DNA of 64,000 bases from Rhodospirillaceae bacterium. Lineage in GTDB: Bacteria; Pseudomonadota; Alphaproteobacteria; Rhodospirillales; Rhodospirillaceae. The stretch is from the NCBI GenBank assembly GCA_029243545.1, contig JAQWRV010000002.1, forward strand, positions 124,001 to 188,000, in the 5' to 3' direction. Every line of letters starts with the position of its first letter. Position 1 is the stretch's first letter. The position numbers and the translations under genes are program-made. The notes below the pieces were generated by a model that was not told where the DNA came from, did not search any database, and was given only the letters and a program-made list of their open reading frames with translations. Shown in pieces: positions 21,418 to 31,510 of the stretch.

Positions 21418-23817
21418 CTAGAAGTTATAGGAAGCCCGCACACCCCATGACCGTGGAATCGGCAAGGACAAACGGATTTCGTTGTTGTCCGGTGCAAACG
21501 GTCCGAAGGTCTTGAGATCGATCCCTTGACGGGCTTGGGTAAACTCGTCGTGATCAAGTGCATTCAAGACAAATGCTTCAAGTGAGAAGTCATCCTGACG
21601 CAGACCAAGACGCAGGTTTAATACGTCATAGGCACGTGACTGCGCGACATTGGCTTGGTCGGCCCACTTGGAACCCTGGTGGGCCCAATCGGCACGGCTG
21701 TACCAATCCCAATCGGCGCTCAGCTCATCCGTGTAGCTTGCGGACAAAGACCAGGCGATTTTCGGCGAGTACGGCAGTTCATTACCGACCGCATCTAGGC
21801 TGCCCGTAATTTCGTTACACTGACTACATTCAAACGCCGGTGTATTCGCGACAACCTCGGTGTCGTTGTAACCCAAGCTACCGGAGAGAGACAGGTTTTC
21901 AGTAGCTTGGAATTGCCCCTCAAACTCAATGCCCTGCAGTTTGGCTAGACCGTTATTAATGGTGATACCAAACAGATTGTTAACGCCGTTAGCCGAAACA
22001 GCAACGAGACTTCGGTTTTGGCCATTCAACCATTCCATATAGTACAGGGCGACGGTTGTACGTGCGCGGCCATCAAGAAATGAAGATTTCAAACCGATTT
22101 CATAGTTGTCGATCTTTTCTTCCGCAAAGGTCAAACCAGCGCCGGAAACTGCATTATTTATCGCAGCAATGGTCGCAGCAGTCTCATTGACGAGCAGGGC
22201 ATTAAACCCACCTGGACGGAACCCGCGGGAGAACAGGGCATAGGCCGTAGAGTTTTCCGCGTAGTTGTAATCCAAGGTTATACGTGGCGAGAAGCTCTTG
22301 AATGTCTCCTCCAAAAGTGGAGCATTTGGAAGCGGTATGCCGCCTCCGCCAACCAGCGTTTGCTCGCTGATCTGATCCCACTGATACCGGGCCTCGACAC
22401 CGAGTGTAAGTTCGTCGGTGATGTCGTAGTAAGCCGCACCAAAGACGGCCGGTGTTTCAACGTCGCGTTCAACGATACTGCCGGTGAAGAACGGTCCAAA
22501 GATCAGGTTACCGTAGACCGAGCCACCTGGTGAGTGGGCATCAAGATAGTTAAAGCCCACGGTCCAACGGAAACTCTCGTCTTGCGGCGAGGTAATCCGC
22601 AGTTCCTGACTGATGTCCTTCTGCTTGCCCTGGGTCAACAAGGTGGTGTTGAAGTGTGGCAATCTCGGTGGTCCCAGGAAACCCAGCGGGTTCGGAACAT
22701 CGTGGAAGTCACGATAGTTCAAATCCAGGACGGTCTGTTGTTTGTCGGTATGGAATGCTGTCAATGAACTGAACGAATAGCCGGAATCATCGTCGTAGTC
22801 GACCCGCAAGTCGGCTTGGAGAGCATTACGCCGTGTTCCGCCATGCCGGTTAAAATTCGGATCAAAAACCGACCAACTTGCAGGAGGATTGAAAAGAGTG
22901 TCCTGAAGCTGAGCATTTATGATGTAGTCGCCGGAAATGGTCGACGGATTGACATCGCCAACGCTAGGAATTTTTCCACAAAAATACCCGGGCCTGCCGC
23001 CAGGAGAACAGTTATAGGCTTCGTCTTTCAAAGAGGCCTGGGCCGGCGGGCCGTCGTTGTCTTCAAAGTAGTTGACGTAGGCTTTGATCTTTAAATCATC
23101 GCTGGGTGTAAAGACGATTGACGTAGAAATGGAATTGGTTTCACGCGTACCAAAGTCGACCGTCGGATTGGCTGCATTCTCATAGTATCCACCTTGCGCC
23201 CAGTGACGCCCGCTCACGCGTGCGTTTACTTTGCCGGGGACAATAGGTCCCTCAAGGACCAAATTGGTTTCGTTTGAACCCCAACGAGAATACTCAGCCG
23301 TGACACGACCACCGAACTCATCGGAAGGATCTTTACTGACGAAGTTGATGGCGCCAACAAACGTCGACCGGCCGAAGTACGCGGCCTGCGGACCCTTCAA
23401 GATTTCGACACGTTCCATGTCGACAATACTAGGGGCCTGGGCACCGATGATGGGTGCGCCGTCAATGAACATCAAACCACCGGCTGAAATACCGGTATTG
23501 CTGCCCAAGAACAGGCCACGGAAGGTCAGGGAGTTGGAGGACCGGTCATTGCGGCCTGAGCCGCCCTGCTGATTGGAGAAGAAGAAGCTCGGCGTGAACA
23601 ACTGGATGTCTTCCAGGTTCGAAATATCAGCAGCTTCTAAATCCGCCGCGGAAAAAGCTGTAATGGCCAAAGGCACTTCCATAAGATTTTCTTCAACCTT
23701 ACGGGCGGTAACCACGATTTCTTCTAATGCAAGCTGTTGAGCCAGGGCTTCTGATCCCGGCACGGCAATCATAGTTATCATTGCGGTGGTCGCCGCAAGA
23801 TACAAACTGCGTTTCAT
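21418..23817 (-). CDS. TonB-dependent outer membrane receptor (2)
   Basis: A receptor of about 799 residues with signal peptide (ending GSEALAQ), TonB-box/plug start EEIVVTARKVEENL, plug motifs FRGLFLGSNTGISAGG, MERVEILKGPQAAYFGRSTF and VGAINFVSKDPSDE, and a long barrel ending in GVRASYNF with a C-terminal Phe. The open frame extends to 23862, but the ATG at 23817 begins a proper signal peptide and has AAGGGGAG about nine bases upstream. The N-terminus and plug are similar in style to receptor (1), while the barrel differs. It is followed by a strong terminator and so is probably a single-gene unit. It is divergent from the MmgE/PrpD gene. Confidence 0.9.
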   Translation of the reverse strand: MKRSLYLAATTAMITMIAVPGSEALAQQLALEEIVVTARKVEENLMEVPLAITAFSAADLEAADISNLEDIQLFTPSFFFSNQQGGSGRNDRSSNSLTFRGLFLGSNTGISAGGLMFIDGAPIIGAQAPSIVDMERVEILKGPQAAYFGRSTFVGAINFVSKDPSDEFGGRVTAEYSRWGSNETNLVLEGPIVPGKVNARVSGRHWAQGGYYENAANPTVDFGTRETNSISTSIVFTPSDDLKIKAYVNYFEDNDGPPAQASLKDEAYNCSPGGRPGYFCGKIPSVGDVNPSTISGDYIINAQLQDTLFNPPASWSVFDPNFNRHGGTRRNALQADLRVDYDDDSGYSFSSLTAFHTDKQQTVLDLNYRDFHDVPNPLGFLGPPRLPHFNTTLLTQGKQKDISQELRITSPQDESFRWTVGFNYLDAHSPGGSVYGNLIFGPFFTGSIVERDVETPAVFGAAYYDITDELTLGVEARYQWDQISEQTLVGGGGIPLPNAPLLEETFKSFSPRITLDYNYAENSTAYALFSRGFRPGGFNALLVNETAATIAAINNAVSGAGLTFAEEKIDNYEIGLKSSFLDGRARTTVALYYMEWLNGQNRSLVAVSANGVNNLFGITINNGLAKLQGIEFEGQFQATENLSLSGSLGYNDTEVVANTPAFECSQCNEITGSLDAVGNELPYSPKIAWSLSASYTDELSADWDWYSRADWAHQGSKWADQANVAQSRAYDVLNLRLGLRQDDFSLEAFVLNALDHDEFTQARQGIDLKTFGPFAPDNNEIRLSLPIPRSWGVRASYNF

Positions 23818-24170
23818 GAGTGTTTCTCTCCCCTTAAGTGCGATGCACACCGGTGACCGCAAGATAGTGACAAATCTATATCGTCATAACTAACAATGTA
23901 CGCAAAACAGCCAATTCCCAACCCTTTGGGTATTACATGTCCACATAGTGACGACTATGAGCTATCCACAGCAAAAAGAGAATGAATGCAAGGGATAACC
24001 TGGGGTAAACAAGCTGCGGTCTTCTTTTTTAGACCCCTTAAGTATTAGCGGACTGGCTACAATACGGGACTTTTGTTTTGGTTCCGGGCGATCAGTGCAA
24101 AAATGTCACGCTATCTCCCTTTCTACTTGTGCTACTTCTATTCAGCAGCCGCCAGCCGTGGAGTGATCGA
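23818..24170. other. Divergent control region between TonB receptor (2) and MmgE/PrpD gene
   Basis: This 353-base region must hold promoters for both genes. It is more AT-rich than its surroundings, with a CTATCCACAG near 23965 and a T-tract near 24026. The second matches a single DnaA-type box with one mismatch, which is not enough for an origin. GGAG at 24161 is the Shine-Dalgarno of the right-hand gene. I see no clear operator palindrome. Confidence 0.45.
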
Positions 24171-25523
24171 GTGAATTCTCAAATCAGTGCCGCAACTACA
24201 CTCGCGCACGCCGCTGCACGCACAAACTGGTCGACTTGCCCCGCCATTGTCCGGACAAAGTTACTCCACTTGGTTCTGGATGCGATTGCCGTGATTGCGG
24301 GTGCAGCCAATCATTCGACCATGAAATCTCTTGCTGCTCAGATTGCGCCACACGATGGCCCTTCGACGTTCATTGCGGAAAAACGAGGCGGCAGTACCAG
24401 AGAAACTATTCTCCTCAATGCGGCGACAACGACGGTGCTCCAGCGCCAGGATGGCTACGCCCACGCCAAGGGACATCCTGCCAGCCAACTGGTGCCGGTC
24501 TTATTGGCCCTATCCGAACGCGGCGAGGCTGAGCCGGAAAGAATGCTATCCGCCATCATGGCCGGCTATGAGGTTGGCGCCCGGGTCGGTATAGCGCTAG
24601 GTGGGGTACCGCCTTGGCTTCACGATAACGGCAACTGGGCGACCATCGGGACAGCAGCAGGTGCCGCTCATTTTCTGTCTGACGGTGACGAGACGGTCAT
24701 AGAAGCTGCAATTGACGGCGCCGCATCCTTAGCTTTGTCGTTTGACCGGTTCACGACTGCAGCCGGTGCCACGATGCATCATCTATACCCGGCAATGGCG
24801 ACGACCCATGCACTCGCTGTTGCCGAAGGTGCGGCGGCCGGACTGACGTCATTGCCAGGAAGCCTAGAACAGTTTTATGGCCCCCGGCTCGGTGCGGCAT
24901 TCGATGACGACAAACTCATCGAATGCATTAATGACGGTGCGTGGAGCCAATATGAAATTCTCAACGGCTATTTTAAGCTTCACCCCAGCTGCGCGCACTT
25001 GCATGGCGTCAACGACGCGGTTGAAACGCTGATTGCCCAACACAGCATCACTGAAGACCAAATCGAGCGCGTGGATGTAGCGACTTTCGGTGAGGCCATG
25101 GAAATCGACTCCCCTGCGCCGTGTAACGATCTAGCGGCGAGGTTTAGTGCCAAGGCCACAGTGGCAGCTGCGATTCGGCATGGGAGCCTCACGGACGACG
25201 GTTTGCTTGATCTCGGTGCACTTGCGCCGTTGATGGAAAAGATCACGGCAAAGCATGATCCCGACCTGGATCAGCACATTCCCGAAGGCCGTCCCGGTGT
25301 GGTGCGCATTACGCTCACAGATGGCCGTTGTGTTGAGCACACCGTGATCCACCCGCGCGGCACACCGAAAGTAAATGCCACGGAAGAGGAACGCCGCGGC
25401 AAGGCGCTTCTGCTTTTAGGCCAGCACTACGGGGAAAACGGCGCCATAGAAGTTGAGGCAGCCGTGATGGCGCTTGGTGAAGCGGGCACTATCGCAGAGC
25501 TTACCGCCGCCATGCGCCGCTAG
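24171..25523 (+). CDS. MmgE/PrpD family protein
   Basis: The 450-residue protein belongs to the family that includes 2-methylcitrate dehydratase, cis-aconitate decarboxylase and iminodisuccinate epimerase. Typical blocks are LDAIAVIAGAANHSTM, NAATTTVLQRQDGYAHAKGH, MAGYEVGARVG, TIGTAAGAAHFL and FKLHPSCAHLHGV. A shared feature of the family is the Lys and His in YFKLHPSC, present here. The frame extends up to 24078, but GTG at 24171 has GGAG with seven bases between and begins the natural N-terminus. The 31 extra codons are hydrophobic and unlike the family. The substrate is not evident. It converges with ettA, with 5 bases between the stops. Confidence 0.85.
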   Translation: MNSQISAATTLAHAAARTNWSTCPAIVRTKLLHLVLDAIAVIAGAANHSTMKSLAAQIAPHDGPSTFIAEKRGGSTRETILLNAATTTVLQRQDGYAHAKGHPASQLVPVLLALSERGEAEPERMLSAIMAGYEVGARVGIALGGVPPWLHDNGNWATIGTAAGAAHFLSDGDETVIEAAIDGAASLALSFDRFTTAAGATMHHLYPAMATTHALAVAEGAAAGLTSLPGSLEQFYGPRLGAAFDDDKLIECINDGAWSQYEILNGYFKLHPSCAHLHGVNDAVETLIAQHSITEDQIERVDVATFGEAMEIDSPAPCNDLAARFSAKATVAAAIRHGSLTDDGLLDLGALAPLMEKITAKHDPDLDQHIPEGRPGVVRITLTDGRCVEHTVIHPRGTPKVNATEEERRGKALLLLGQHYGENGAIEVEAAVMALGEAGTIAELTAAMRR

Positions 25524-25528
25524 GCCTC

Positions 25529-27208
25529 CTATCGCTCTATTTTCTTATACTTAATGCGATGGGGTTCGACAGCATCCTCACCCAGGCGGCGCTTTTTGTC
25601 CTCTTCGTAGTCGCCGAAGTTTCCTTCGAACCATTCCACATGGCTGTCGCCTTCAAAGGCCAAGATATGCGTGGCAATGCGATCCAGGAACCAACGATCG
25701 TGGCTAATCACCATCGCGCAGCCGGCAAACTCCAGTAGTGCCAGCTCTAGAGCACGAAGTGTATCTACATCGAGGTCATTGGTCGGCTCATCAAGCAGAA
25801 TAACGTTCGAACCTGACTTCAACATCTTGGCGAGGTGAACGCGATTGCGCTCCCCACCGGAGAGCTGCCCAACTTTTTTCTGTTGATCTGCGCCCTTAAA
25901 ATTAAAGCGGCCCACATAGGCACGGCTCTGTACCGCATGTTTACCGAGCAAGATTTCATCGTTGCCGTCAGAAATCTCTTCCCAGACCGTTTTGTCTGCC
26001 GACAATGCTTCACGGTTTTGGTCGATGTAGCCTAGTTTAACGGTATCGCCGATGCGGAGCGTGCCGCTATCTGGCTCCTCCTGGCCGGTAATCATTCTGA
26101 ATAAGGTGGTTTTGCCGGCGCCATTGGGGCCGATCACACCTACGATTCCACCTGGCGGCAGTTTAAAAGACAGACCCTCAATGAGGAGGCGATCACCATA
26201 AGCTTTGTTCACATTTTTGGCTTCAATGACCAGTTCGCCGAGGCGATCCCCCGCTGGAATTACGATTTGAGCATGATCAGGTGCCCGATCAGCGGCTTGC
26301 GCGACGAGATCTTCATAGGCCGTGATACGAGCTTTGCTTTTGGCCTGGCGCGCACGCGGACTCTGGCGCACCCACTCTAATTCAGTATCTATGGTGCGTT
26401 GCCGCGAGGTCTCTTCCCGTTGTTCCTGCTGCAAGCGTTTTTGCTTTTGCTCAAGCCAAGACGAATAATTGCCTTCGTAAGGAATGCCGCGTCCCCGGTC
26501 GAGCTCGAGAATCCAGCCAGTGACATTGTCAAGGAAGTACCGATCGTGAGTCACAGCCACCACGGTGCCGGGGTATTCCTCCAAGAACCGTTCAATCCAC
26601 GCGACAGATTCTGCATCGAGGTGGTTGGTCGGCTCATCAAGCAACAGCATATCGGGTTTGGACAACAGCAAACGACACAGCGCGACGCGGCGTTTTTCCC
26701 CACCGGAAAGTTTGGAGACTTCTGAGCCACTGGGTGGGCAACGCAGGGCATCCATAGCTATTTCGACTTGGCGCTGGACATCCCAACCATCGGCGGCATC
26801 AATTTTTTCTTGAAGCTCGGCCTGCTCCGCAATGACATCATTCATTTCGTCATCAGTCATTTCTTCTGCAAACTTAGCGCTGACCTCTTCAAATCGTTGC
26901 AGCAGCGTATTGATTTCGCCCACACCGTCCATGACGTTTCCCAGGACGTCTTTCGCAGTGTCGAGTTCTGGTTCCTGTTCCAAGTAACCAACACGAACAC
27001 CGTCGGCGACTTGAGCCTCGCCGGTATAATCGGTATCGATGCCAGCCATGATTTTTAAGACGGTTGATTTACCAGCGCCGTTGTATCCGAGCACCCCGAT
27101 CTTCGCACCTGGCAAAAAGGAGAGCGAAATATCTTTCACCACTTCCCGGCCGCCAGGGTAGGTCTTACCGAGTTTGTGCATGGAATATACGTATTGATAA
27201 CTGGCCAT
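25529..27208 (-). CDS. ettA: Energy-dependent translational throttle protein EttA (ABC-F)
   Basis: EttA is a cytoplasmic ABC-F ATPase that binds the ribosomal E site and gates early elongation according to the ATP level. The 559 residues carry two ABC domains without membrane segments. Walker A sites are GYNGAGKS (near residue 41) and GPNGAGKT (near 358). Both signature motifs are [11 protein letters not shown] and [12 protein letters not shown], and both Walker B ends are [11 protein letters not shown] and [11 protein letters not shown]. The arm between the two domains and the start [10 protein letters not shown] are typical of EttA rather than Uup or YheS. It converges with the MmgE/PrpD gene. 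Confidence 0.93.
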   Translation of the reverse strand: MASYQYVYSMHKLGKTYPGGREVVKDISLSFLPGAKIGVLGYNGAGKSTVLKIMAGIDTDYTGEAQVADGVRVGYLEQEPELDTAKDVLGNVMDGVGEINTLLQRFEEVSAKFAEEMTDDEMNDVIAEQAELQEKIDAADGWDVQRQVEIAMDALRCPPSGSEVSKLSGGEKRRVALCRLLLSKPDMLLLDEPTNHLDAESVAWIERFLEEYPGTVVAVTHDRYFLDNVTGWILELDRGRGIPYEGNYSSWLEQKQKRLQQEQREETSRQRTIDTELEWVRQSPRARQAKSKARITAYEDLVAQAADRAPDHAQIVIPAGDRLGELVIEAKNVNKAYGDRLLIEGLSFKLPPGGIVGVIGPNGAGKTTLFRMITGQEEPDSGTLRIGDTVKLGYIDQNREALSADKTVWEEISDGNDEILLGKHAVQSRAYVGRFNFKGADQQKKVGQLSGGERNRVHLAKMLKSGSNVILLDEPTNDLDVDTLRALELALLEFAGCAMVISHDRWFLDRIATHILAFEGDSHVEWFEGNFGDYEEDKKRRLGEDAVEPHRIKYKKIER

Positions 27209-27248
27209 GGGCGGTCAGCTCCGTTGCAATTAATTATGACGACCGGGG

Positions 27249-28838
27249 TCAGGACGATAGAAAGCTGGAATGCGTTTCCTTGACCTGCTGGACGACCGAC
27301 GCCCAGTCTCCCGGAGAAGCCTGCCGAAACAGACGGAGGGACGGATACCACGGGCTGTCACCGCGGTCGAGGAACCAATACCACCTCAAACCCTCACCCG
27401 TGGGGAGAAGGACCCAACACGGCACACCGAGGGCTCCTGCCAAATGAGCCGTGGAATTGGACACGGTGATCACCAGATCAAGGGACGCAATCTGTGCGGC
27501 AAAACCATCGAGGTCAGTCATAGGGTCAAAATCTGGGTCAGAGTAGATTTCCAGTCCGGTTGCGTCGGTAAAAGCAGCACGTTGAATACTGGTATCGCCA
27601 TATTGCAAATCAAACCAAGCCGCCTCCCCTTGGGCAATAACCGGCTCCAGTGCTTGCAGAGACAAAGACTTCGACATTCCCGATTTTGGATTGCTGCTGC
27701 GCCAAGAGACGCCGACGCGAGAACGGGTGCCAAAAATTCCGTCGTACTTCGCTTTGGCAGTCTGAACCTGATTGGCATCAGCCTTTAAGTAAGTAGAGCG
27801 GTTTGGAAAGGACTCGTTTGAAGGCCGAAGGAACTGCCCCAAGCTCCCAACTGATATTTGTGCCGTAACGAACTCGCGCACTTTCGTATCTCTAATAAAT
27901 TCCGATTGAGCGACGACGCGCGCAAAAGGAAAAGAACGCTCAAACAGCGGCACGAGACGTGATAAACAGCTAACAATGATATTGGGTGCCGCTTGCTCTA
28001 AGTCCGGAAACATTCCGGCACATAGAATTTGATCGCCCACCCCCTGCTCTGTCCATACCAGAAGCGTGCCGTCAATCAGCGGATTACCATCCCATTCAGG
28101 CAGATTACGAAAAGAGTCAGCAATCCGGAACTCTGGTGTTTGCCAGCGCCATTCGAACTCCTTCCACCCGCGTCCTAATTGACCCGTTTGCATAAGCACG
28201 TGCGCTAAATTGTAATGAGCTGTAGCCGCCTTCGGATCAATATTCAGGGCCAATCGATAACTTTTCTCAGCTTCTTCGTAGCGGGCCTCCGTCTCTTGGA
28301 TAACGCCCAGATTGATCCAAGCATCGTGGCGGCCGGGAGCCAGCTCCAAGGACTTACGGATTGCGGCTTCGGAGTCTTTCAGACGTCCTAATGCGCGATA
28401 CGCCCGGCTGGCGTTATAGTGTGTTTCAGCATTATTTGGATCGGTGGCTGTGGCGTCCGCAAAAACAGACGCAGACTCTTCAAGGAGTCCCAATTTATGG
28501 AGTGCTACACCAAGATTAGCCTGCGCTTGATGATGCCCTGGCGCCAGCGCTAAAACTTTCTCATAGCACTGGCGTGCCTCTTGAAATTTACCGCCTTGGA
28601 GCGCCGCCGCGCCAAGATTGTTGAGCGCATCGGTGTCATCTGGTTGCAGAGCGACAACCTCCGTCAGGTATGTGTCTGCGTCATCAAACCTTTGCGTTTG
28701 CATCAGTAAGGCACCGAGCCCACTGAGCGCTTTGACGGCTTTCGGATCAATAGTTAACACATCACGATAGACCTGCTCGGCTTCAGCCAAACGGCCGGCC
28801 AAGTGCAGGGTAATCGCCCGATCCAGATTCAAAGTCAT
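27249..28838 (-). CDS. TPR protein with glycosyltransferase-like C-terminal domain
   Basis: The first roughly 240 of 529 residues are TPR units (for example LNNLGAAALQGGKFQEARQC and AQANLGVALHKLGLLEESAS), each about 34 residues. The C-terminal half has VWTEQGVGDQILCAGMF and later SNSTAHLAGALGVPCWVLLP, a pattern seen in TPR-linked glycosyltransferases related to families GT9/GT41 in Proteobacteria. No signal peptide or membrane helix is seen. It may glycosylate a protein or surface polymer in the cytoplasm. The gene ends 41 bases upstream of the ettA start and lies on the same strand. A TPR-sulfotransferase was considered because cysNC is nearby, but no PAPS-binding motif is visible. Confidence 0.75.
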   Translation of the reverse strand: MTLNLDRAITLHLAGRLAEAEQVYRDVLTIDPKAVKALSGLGALLMQTQRFDDADTYLTEVVALQPDDTDALNNLGAAALQGGKFQEARQCYEKVLALAPGHHQAQANLGVALHKLGLLEESASVFADATATDPNNAETHYNASRAYRALGRLKDSEAAIRKSLELAPGRHDAWINLGVIQETEARYEEAEKSYRLALNIDPKAATAHYNLAHVLMQTGQLGRGWKEFEWRWQTPEFRIADSFRNLPEWDGNPLIDGTLLVWTEQGVGDQILCAGMFPDLEQAAPNIIVSCLSRLVPLFERSFPFARVVAQSEFIRDTKVREFVTAQISVGSLGQFLRPSNESFPNRSTYLKADANQVQTAKAKYDGIFGTRSRVGVSWRSSNPKSGMSKSLSLQALEPVIAQGEAAWFDLQYGDTSIQRAAFTDATGLEIYSDPDFDPMTDLDGFAAQIASLDLVITVSNSTAHLAGALGVPCWVLLPTGEGLRWYWFLDRGDSPWYPSLRLFRQASPGDWASVVQQVKETHSSFLSS

Positions 28839-28885
28839 GGCGAATTCTTATCATACCTCATGCCTTTAACGATAACGGGTTTTTG

Positions 28886-29779
28886 CTAGCCAGCGCGCTG
28901 ACGCAGCGCCAGTATGCGTTCGAAGAAAGACGGCCCTTCATCAAGTTCAGGTGATATGTCAAACCGATCGCTGTGTGCCCGCGCACGTTTAAGATAGTCA
29001 TCGTCTAACTGCTCAGTATCATCCAGCTTCACTGCATCGAAATGCCAGTTAACGTTGCCGGGCGGTACGCCAAGGTCAGTATACGGGGGGCGGGAGCCAG
29101 CCATAATATTCCAACCGCAGGAAACGCCGCTGGCGCGTTTTAGGCCGGGATCGAAGACTTCCGATGCCCATGAAAACATTGATGCATATTCAATGGACGG
29201 CTGAGGAATAATCGGTGGAAAATTATCGCCTTCTTGGCGTCGAATAACATCGCCATCCAGCGTCCAGTCCATATGCAATGGCGCGTCTTTATACTTTTCG
29301 GGAAAAGCTTTCTTCATTGAGCCGTAATAGGTGCCCATCGGGGTGAACCATTCACCTTCTTTGTGGCGAATAAAACTTGCTGGAAGGGTGACCGTTGCCC
29401 CGTTGATCGGGCTGGTAAATTCATCGATGAACTGATCAGTTTGAGGATCCGTAAAGAACGACATGGTCGAGTTGTAGCGAACATACGTGGTGTCATCGAT
29501 CTGATGCCACCACGTGCTTTCACTGCCCCGCATGCCATAAAGCAAAATGACGTCGTCGGGCAAAATGGCGAAAATTTTGCCTTTGGTTTTCCACACAACC
29601 CGCTCTTCCGCTTGCGTGCCCATCATTTTTACCATGGCATGCAACTGTTCAACGGGATCAGTCGGTAAGGCGGTTATGGCAGCTTTGCCCTGACTAGACG
29701 CGGCCATCCCTACTGACGCAGCGCCCACACCTGCGGCAGTAGACACAAAGGAGCGGCGAGAAACGGTTTGATCGGTCAT
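28886..29779 (-). CDS. Tat-exported DUF1838 family protein (2)
   Basis: A 297-residue protein starting with a model twin-arginine leader (SRRSFVSTAAGVGAASVG) cut near a Gly-Lys-Ala region at about 33. The body has the DUF1838 pattern of an early LHAMVKMMGTQAEERVVWKT block, a middle MSFFTDPQTDQFIDEFTSPI block and a later MGTYYGSMKKAFP block. GGGAG lies seven bases before the ATG. The function of the family is unknown. It is divergent from the SDR-SDR-hydrolase operon at 29949, which suggests a shared control region and perhaps a shared pathway. Confidence 0.72.
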   Translation of the reverse strand: MTDQTVSRRSFVSTAAGVGAASVGMAASSQGKAAITALPTDPVEQLHAMVKMMGTQAEERVVWKTKGKIFAILPDDVILLYGMRGSESTWWHQIDDTTYVRYNSTMSFFTDPQTDQFIDEFTSPINGATVTLPASFIRHKEGEWFTPMGTYYGSMKKAFPEKYKDAPLHMDWTLDGDVIRRQEGDNFPPIIPQPSIEYASMFSWASEVFDPGLKRASGVSCGWNIMAGSRPPYTDLGVPPGNVNWHFDAVKLDDTEQLDDDYLKRARAHSDRFDISPELDEGPSFFERILALRQRAG

Positions 29780-29948
29780 GTTAAATCTCCCTTATCAATT
29801 CATTGGGAGAGTCGTAGCGTGATGGCAGCTAAGCCGTCAAAGGTGGAGATTATCTGCTCGCCTGGCGAGCACCCATCCCGCACGGTCTCTGACTCGACAA
29901 GGCCGTCTCTACTGTGTTGGGCTAAGAGAAAGATAGGGAGCATCCTGC

Positions 29949-30713
29949 ATGGAAGGTTTGGCTGGACGAACAGCACTGGTGACCGGGGCCGGTCGCGGAT
30001 TAGGCGCCGCCTTTGCCCGTGGCCTAGCCGCATATGGTGTCTCCGTCGGCGTGCTGGATATAGACGGCGACACCGCAACAGCAACAGCAAACGAAATAAG
30101 CGATACCGGGGCGCGGGCTGTGGGGCTGATTGCTGACATATCCGACCGTTCTGCCGTCCTCGAAGCCATAACCGGCTGCGAGGACGCTTTAGGTCGGATT
30201 GACATACTCATTAACAACGCCGGGTTCGGCACCACGAAGGAAACGGCGGGTTTGGAATGGCATGAATGGCCCGAAGACGCTTGGGATGCCGTCATAGACT
30301 GCAATCTCAAGGGCGCGTTTCTCGCCTGTCAGGCCGTCGCACCCAAAATGATGGAGCGCGGTTGGGGTCGTATAGTCAACGTCTCTTCCGCAACCGTATG
30401 GCACCCATTGGCCAATGGCGCCGCCTATATTGCCTCTAAAGCAGGTCTTATCGGACTAACGAGATCACTTGCGACAGGGGTAGGAGAGCACGGTGTTACG
30501 GTCAATACATTGGTGCCAGGCCTGACTAAGACGGACCATATGGCCGACCTCTATCCCGACGAACAATTCGAATCCTTTGCCCAACTACGCGCGATTCCGC
30601 GGGTGGAATTGCCTGCAGACCTCGTCGGTACGGCGCTATTCTTATGCAGCGACGCAAGCGCATTCGTCACTGGCCAATCCTTCGTTGTCGATGGAGGGCA
30701 TGTCTTTGACTGA
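29949..30713 (+). CDS. SDR-family NAD(P)-dependent oxidoreductase (1)
   Basis: A 254-residue classical short-chain dehydrogenase. It has the cofactor motif TGAGRGLG near residue 14, an Asp after the second strand (LDIDGD, which favours NAD over NADP), the NNAG motif, catalytic Ser in NVSSAT, and YIASK as the YxxxK pair. The final part FLCSDASAFVTGQSFVVDGG is typical of FabG-like enzymes. It is the first gene of a tight operon: SDR (2) begins 14 bases before its stop. The substrate is unknown; FabG-like enzymes act on alcohols, sterols and acyl groups. Confidence 0.88.
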   Translation: MEGLAGRTALVTGAGRGLGAAFARGLAAYGVSVGVLDIDGDTATATANEISDTGARAVGLIADISDRSAVLEAITGCEDALGRIDILINNAGFGTTKETAGLEWHEWPEDAWDAVIDCNLKGAFLACQAVAPKMMERGWGRIVNVSSATVWHPLANGAAYIASKAGLIGLTRSLATGVGEHGVTVNTLVPGLTKTDHMADLYPDEQFESFAQLRAIPRVELPADLVGTALFLCSDASAFVTGQSFVVDGGHVFD

Positions 30714-31503
30714 CCCCAAACATATAAAACCAAAAGCCGTGAGCGCGCTGTCTACGGGAGAACTGGAAGGCAAAACTGCATTGGTTACCGGTGGAGGCGG
30801 CGTCATCGGCCCCGCCTATGCCCGCGCCCTAGCGGAATCAGGCGCAGCGGTTGCGCTCGTTGATATAGATGCGGGCAAAGCTCAGCGGGCTGCCAAGAAA
30901 CTCTGTCTTGATGGGTTCAAGGTGCAGGGATGGCAAGCGGACGTCGGCGTGAAAGCGGATATCGAAGCCGCTGTTTTGGATGCACAAAACGTTCTTGGCG
31001 GTATCGACATCCTTATTAACAACGCCGGTTACGCGACCACGATGGATTTTGAGGACATCAGTGAAGCGGAATTCGACAAGGTTCTAAATGCCAACCTCAA
31101 AGGCGCGTTTTTTGTCTCTCAGGTCTGTGTGCCGCACATGAAAGAGAAAGGCTGGGGAAGGATCGTCAACCTAACATCGACCGTGTCAAAAATCGGGCCG
31201 GGTGATCTACCCCACTACGTAGCAACAAAAACCGGCGTGATTGGATTGACCCGGTCTCTGGCCCGGGCGCTCGGCAAACACGGCATTACGGTCAATGCTT
31301 TGGCCCCCGGCATGGTCGCTACAGAACCCATTATCGCCCTCTACCCTGAATCTGCTTTGGACAACCATGCAGCCCGAAGATCAATCAAGCGATGGGAGCA
31401 CGCGGAAGACCTTGTCGGTCCGCTTACTTATTATTGTTCAAAACATGCCGACTTCGTTACCGGCCAGACGATGCTGGTAGACGGCGGCCAACAGTTCGAT
31501 TGA
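30700..31503 (+). CDS. SDR-family NAD(P)-dependent oxidoreductase (2)
   Basis: A 268-residue paralogue of the gene before it, with which it overlaps by 14 bases. It has a cofactor motif TGGGGVIG (one residue variant from TGxxxGxG), Asp in LVDIDAG, NNAG, Ser in LTSTVSK and YVATK as the YxxxK pair. It has about 20 extra residues at the N-terminus (MSLTDPKHIKP). The frame extends to 30577, but the ATG at 30700, next to GGAGGG, starts the natural protein. The two SDRs keep 30-50 percent-type block similarity by eye, for example ILINNAG, GWGRIVN and LYP. They could form a heterodimer or act in succession. Confidence 0.87.
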   Translation: MSLTDPKHIKPKAVSALSTGELEGKTALVTGGGGVIGPAYARALAESGAAVALVDIDAGKAQRAAKKLCLDGFKVQGWQADVGVKADIEAAVLDAQNVLGGIDILINNAGYATTMDFEDISEAEFDKVLNANLKGAFFVSQVCVPHMKEKGWGRIVNLTSTVSKIGPGDLPHYVATKTGVIGLTRSLARALGKHGITVNALAPGMVATEPIIALYPESALDNHAARRSIKRWEHAEDLVGPLTYYCSKHADFVTGQTMLVDGGQQFD

Positions 31504-31510
31504 TTGGGCC

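Noticed and set aside
23955-23975. DnaA-box-like CTATCCACAG
   Set aside because: A single box with a mismatch and no cluster, AT-rich element or dnaA gene nearby, so not an origin.
24078-24170. Upstream extension of the MmgE/PrpD frame
   Set aside because: Hydrophobic and not family-like; GTG at 24171 has a well-placed GGAG.
27249-28838. TPR-sulfotransferase reading of the TPR protein, because cysNC is nearby
   Set aside because: No PAPS-binding motif; the C-terminal half fits a glycosyltransferase pattern better.
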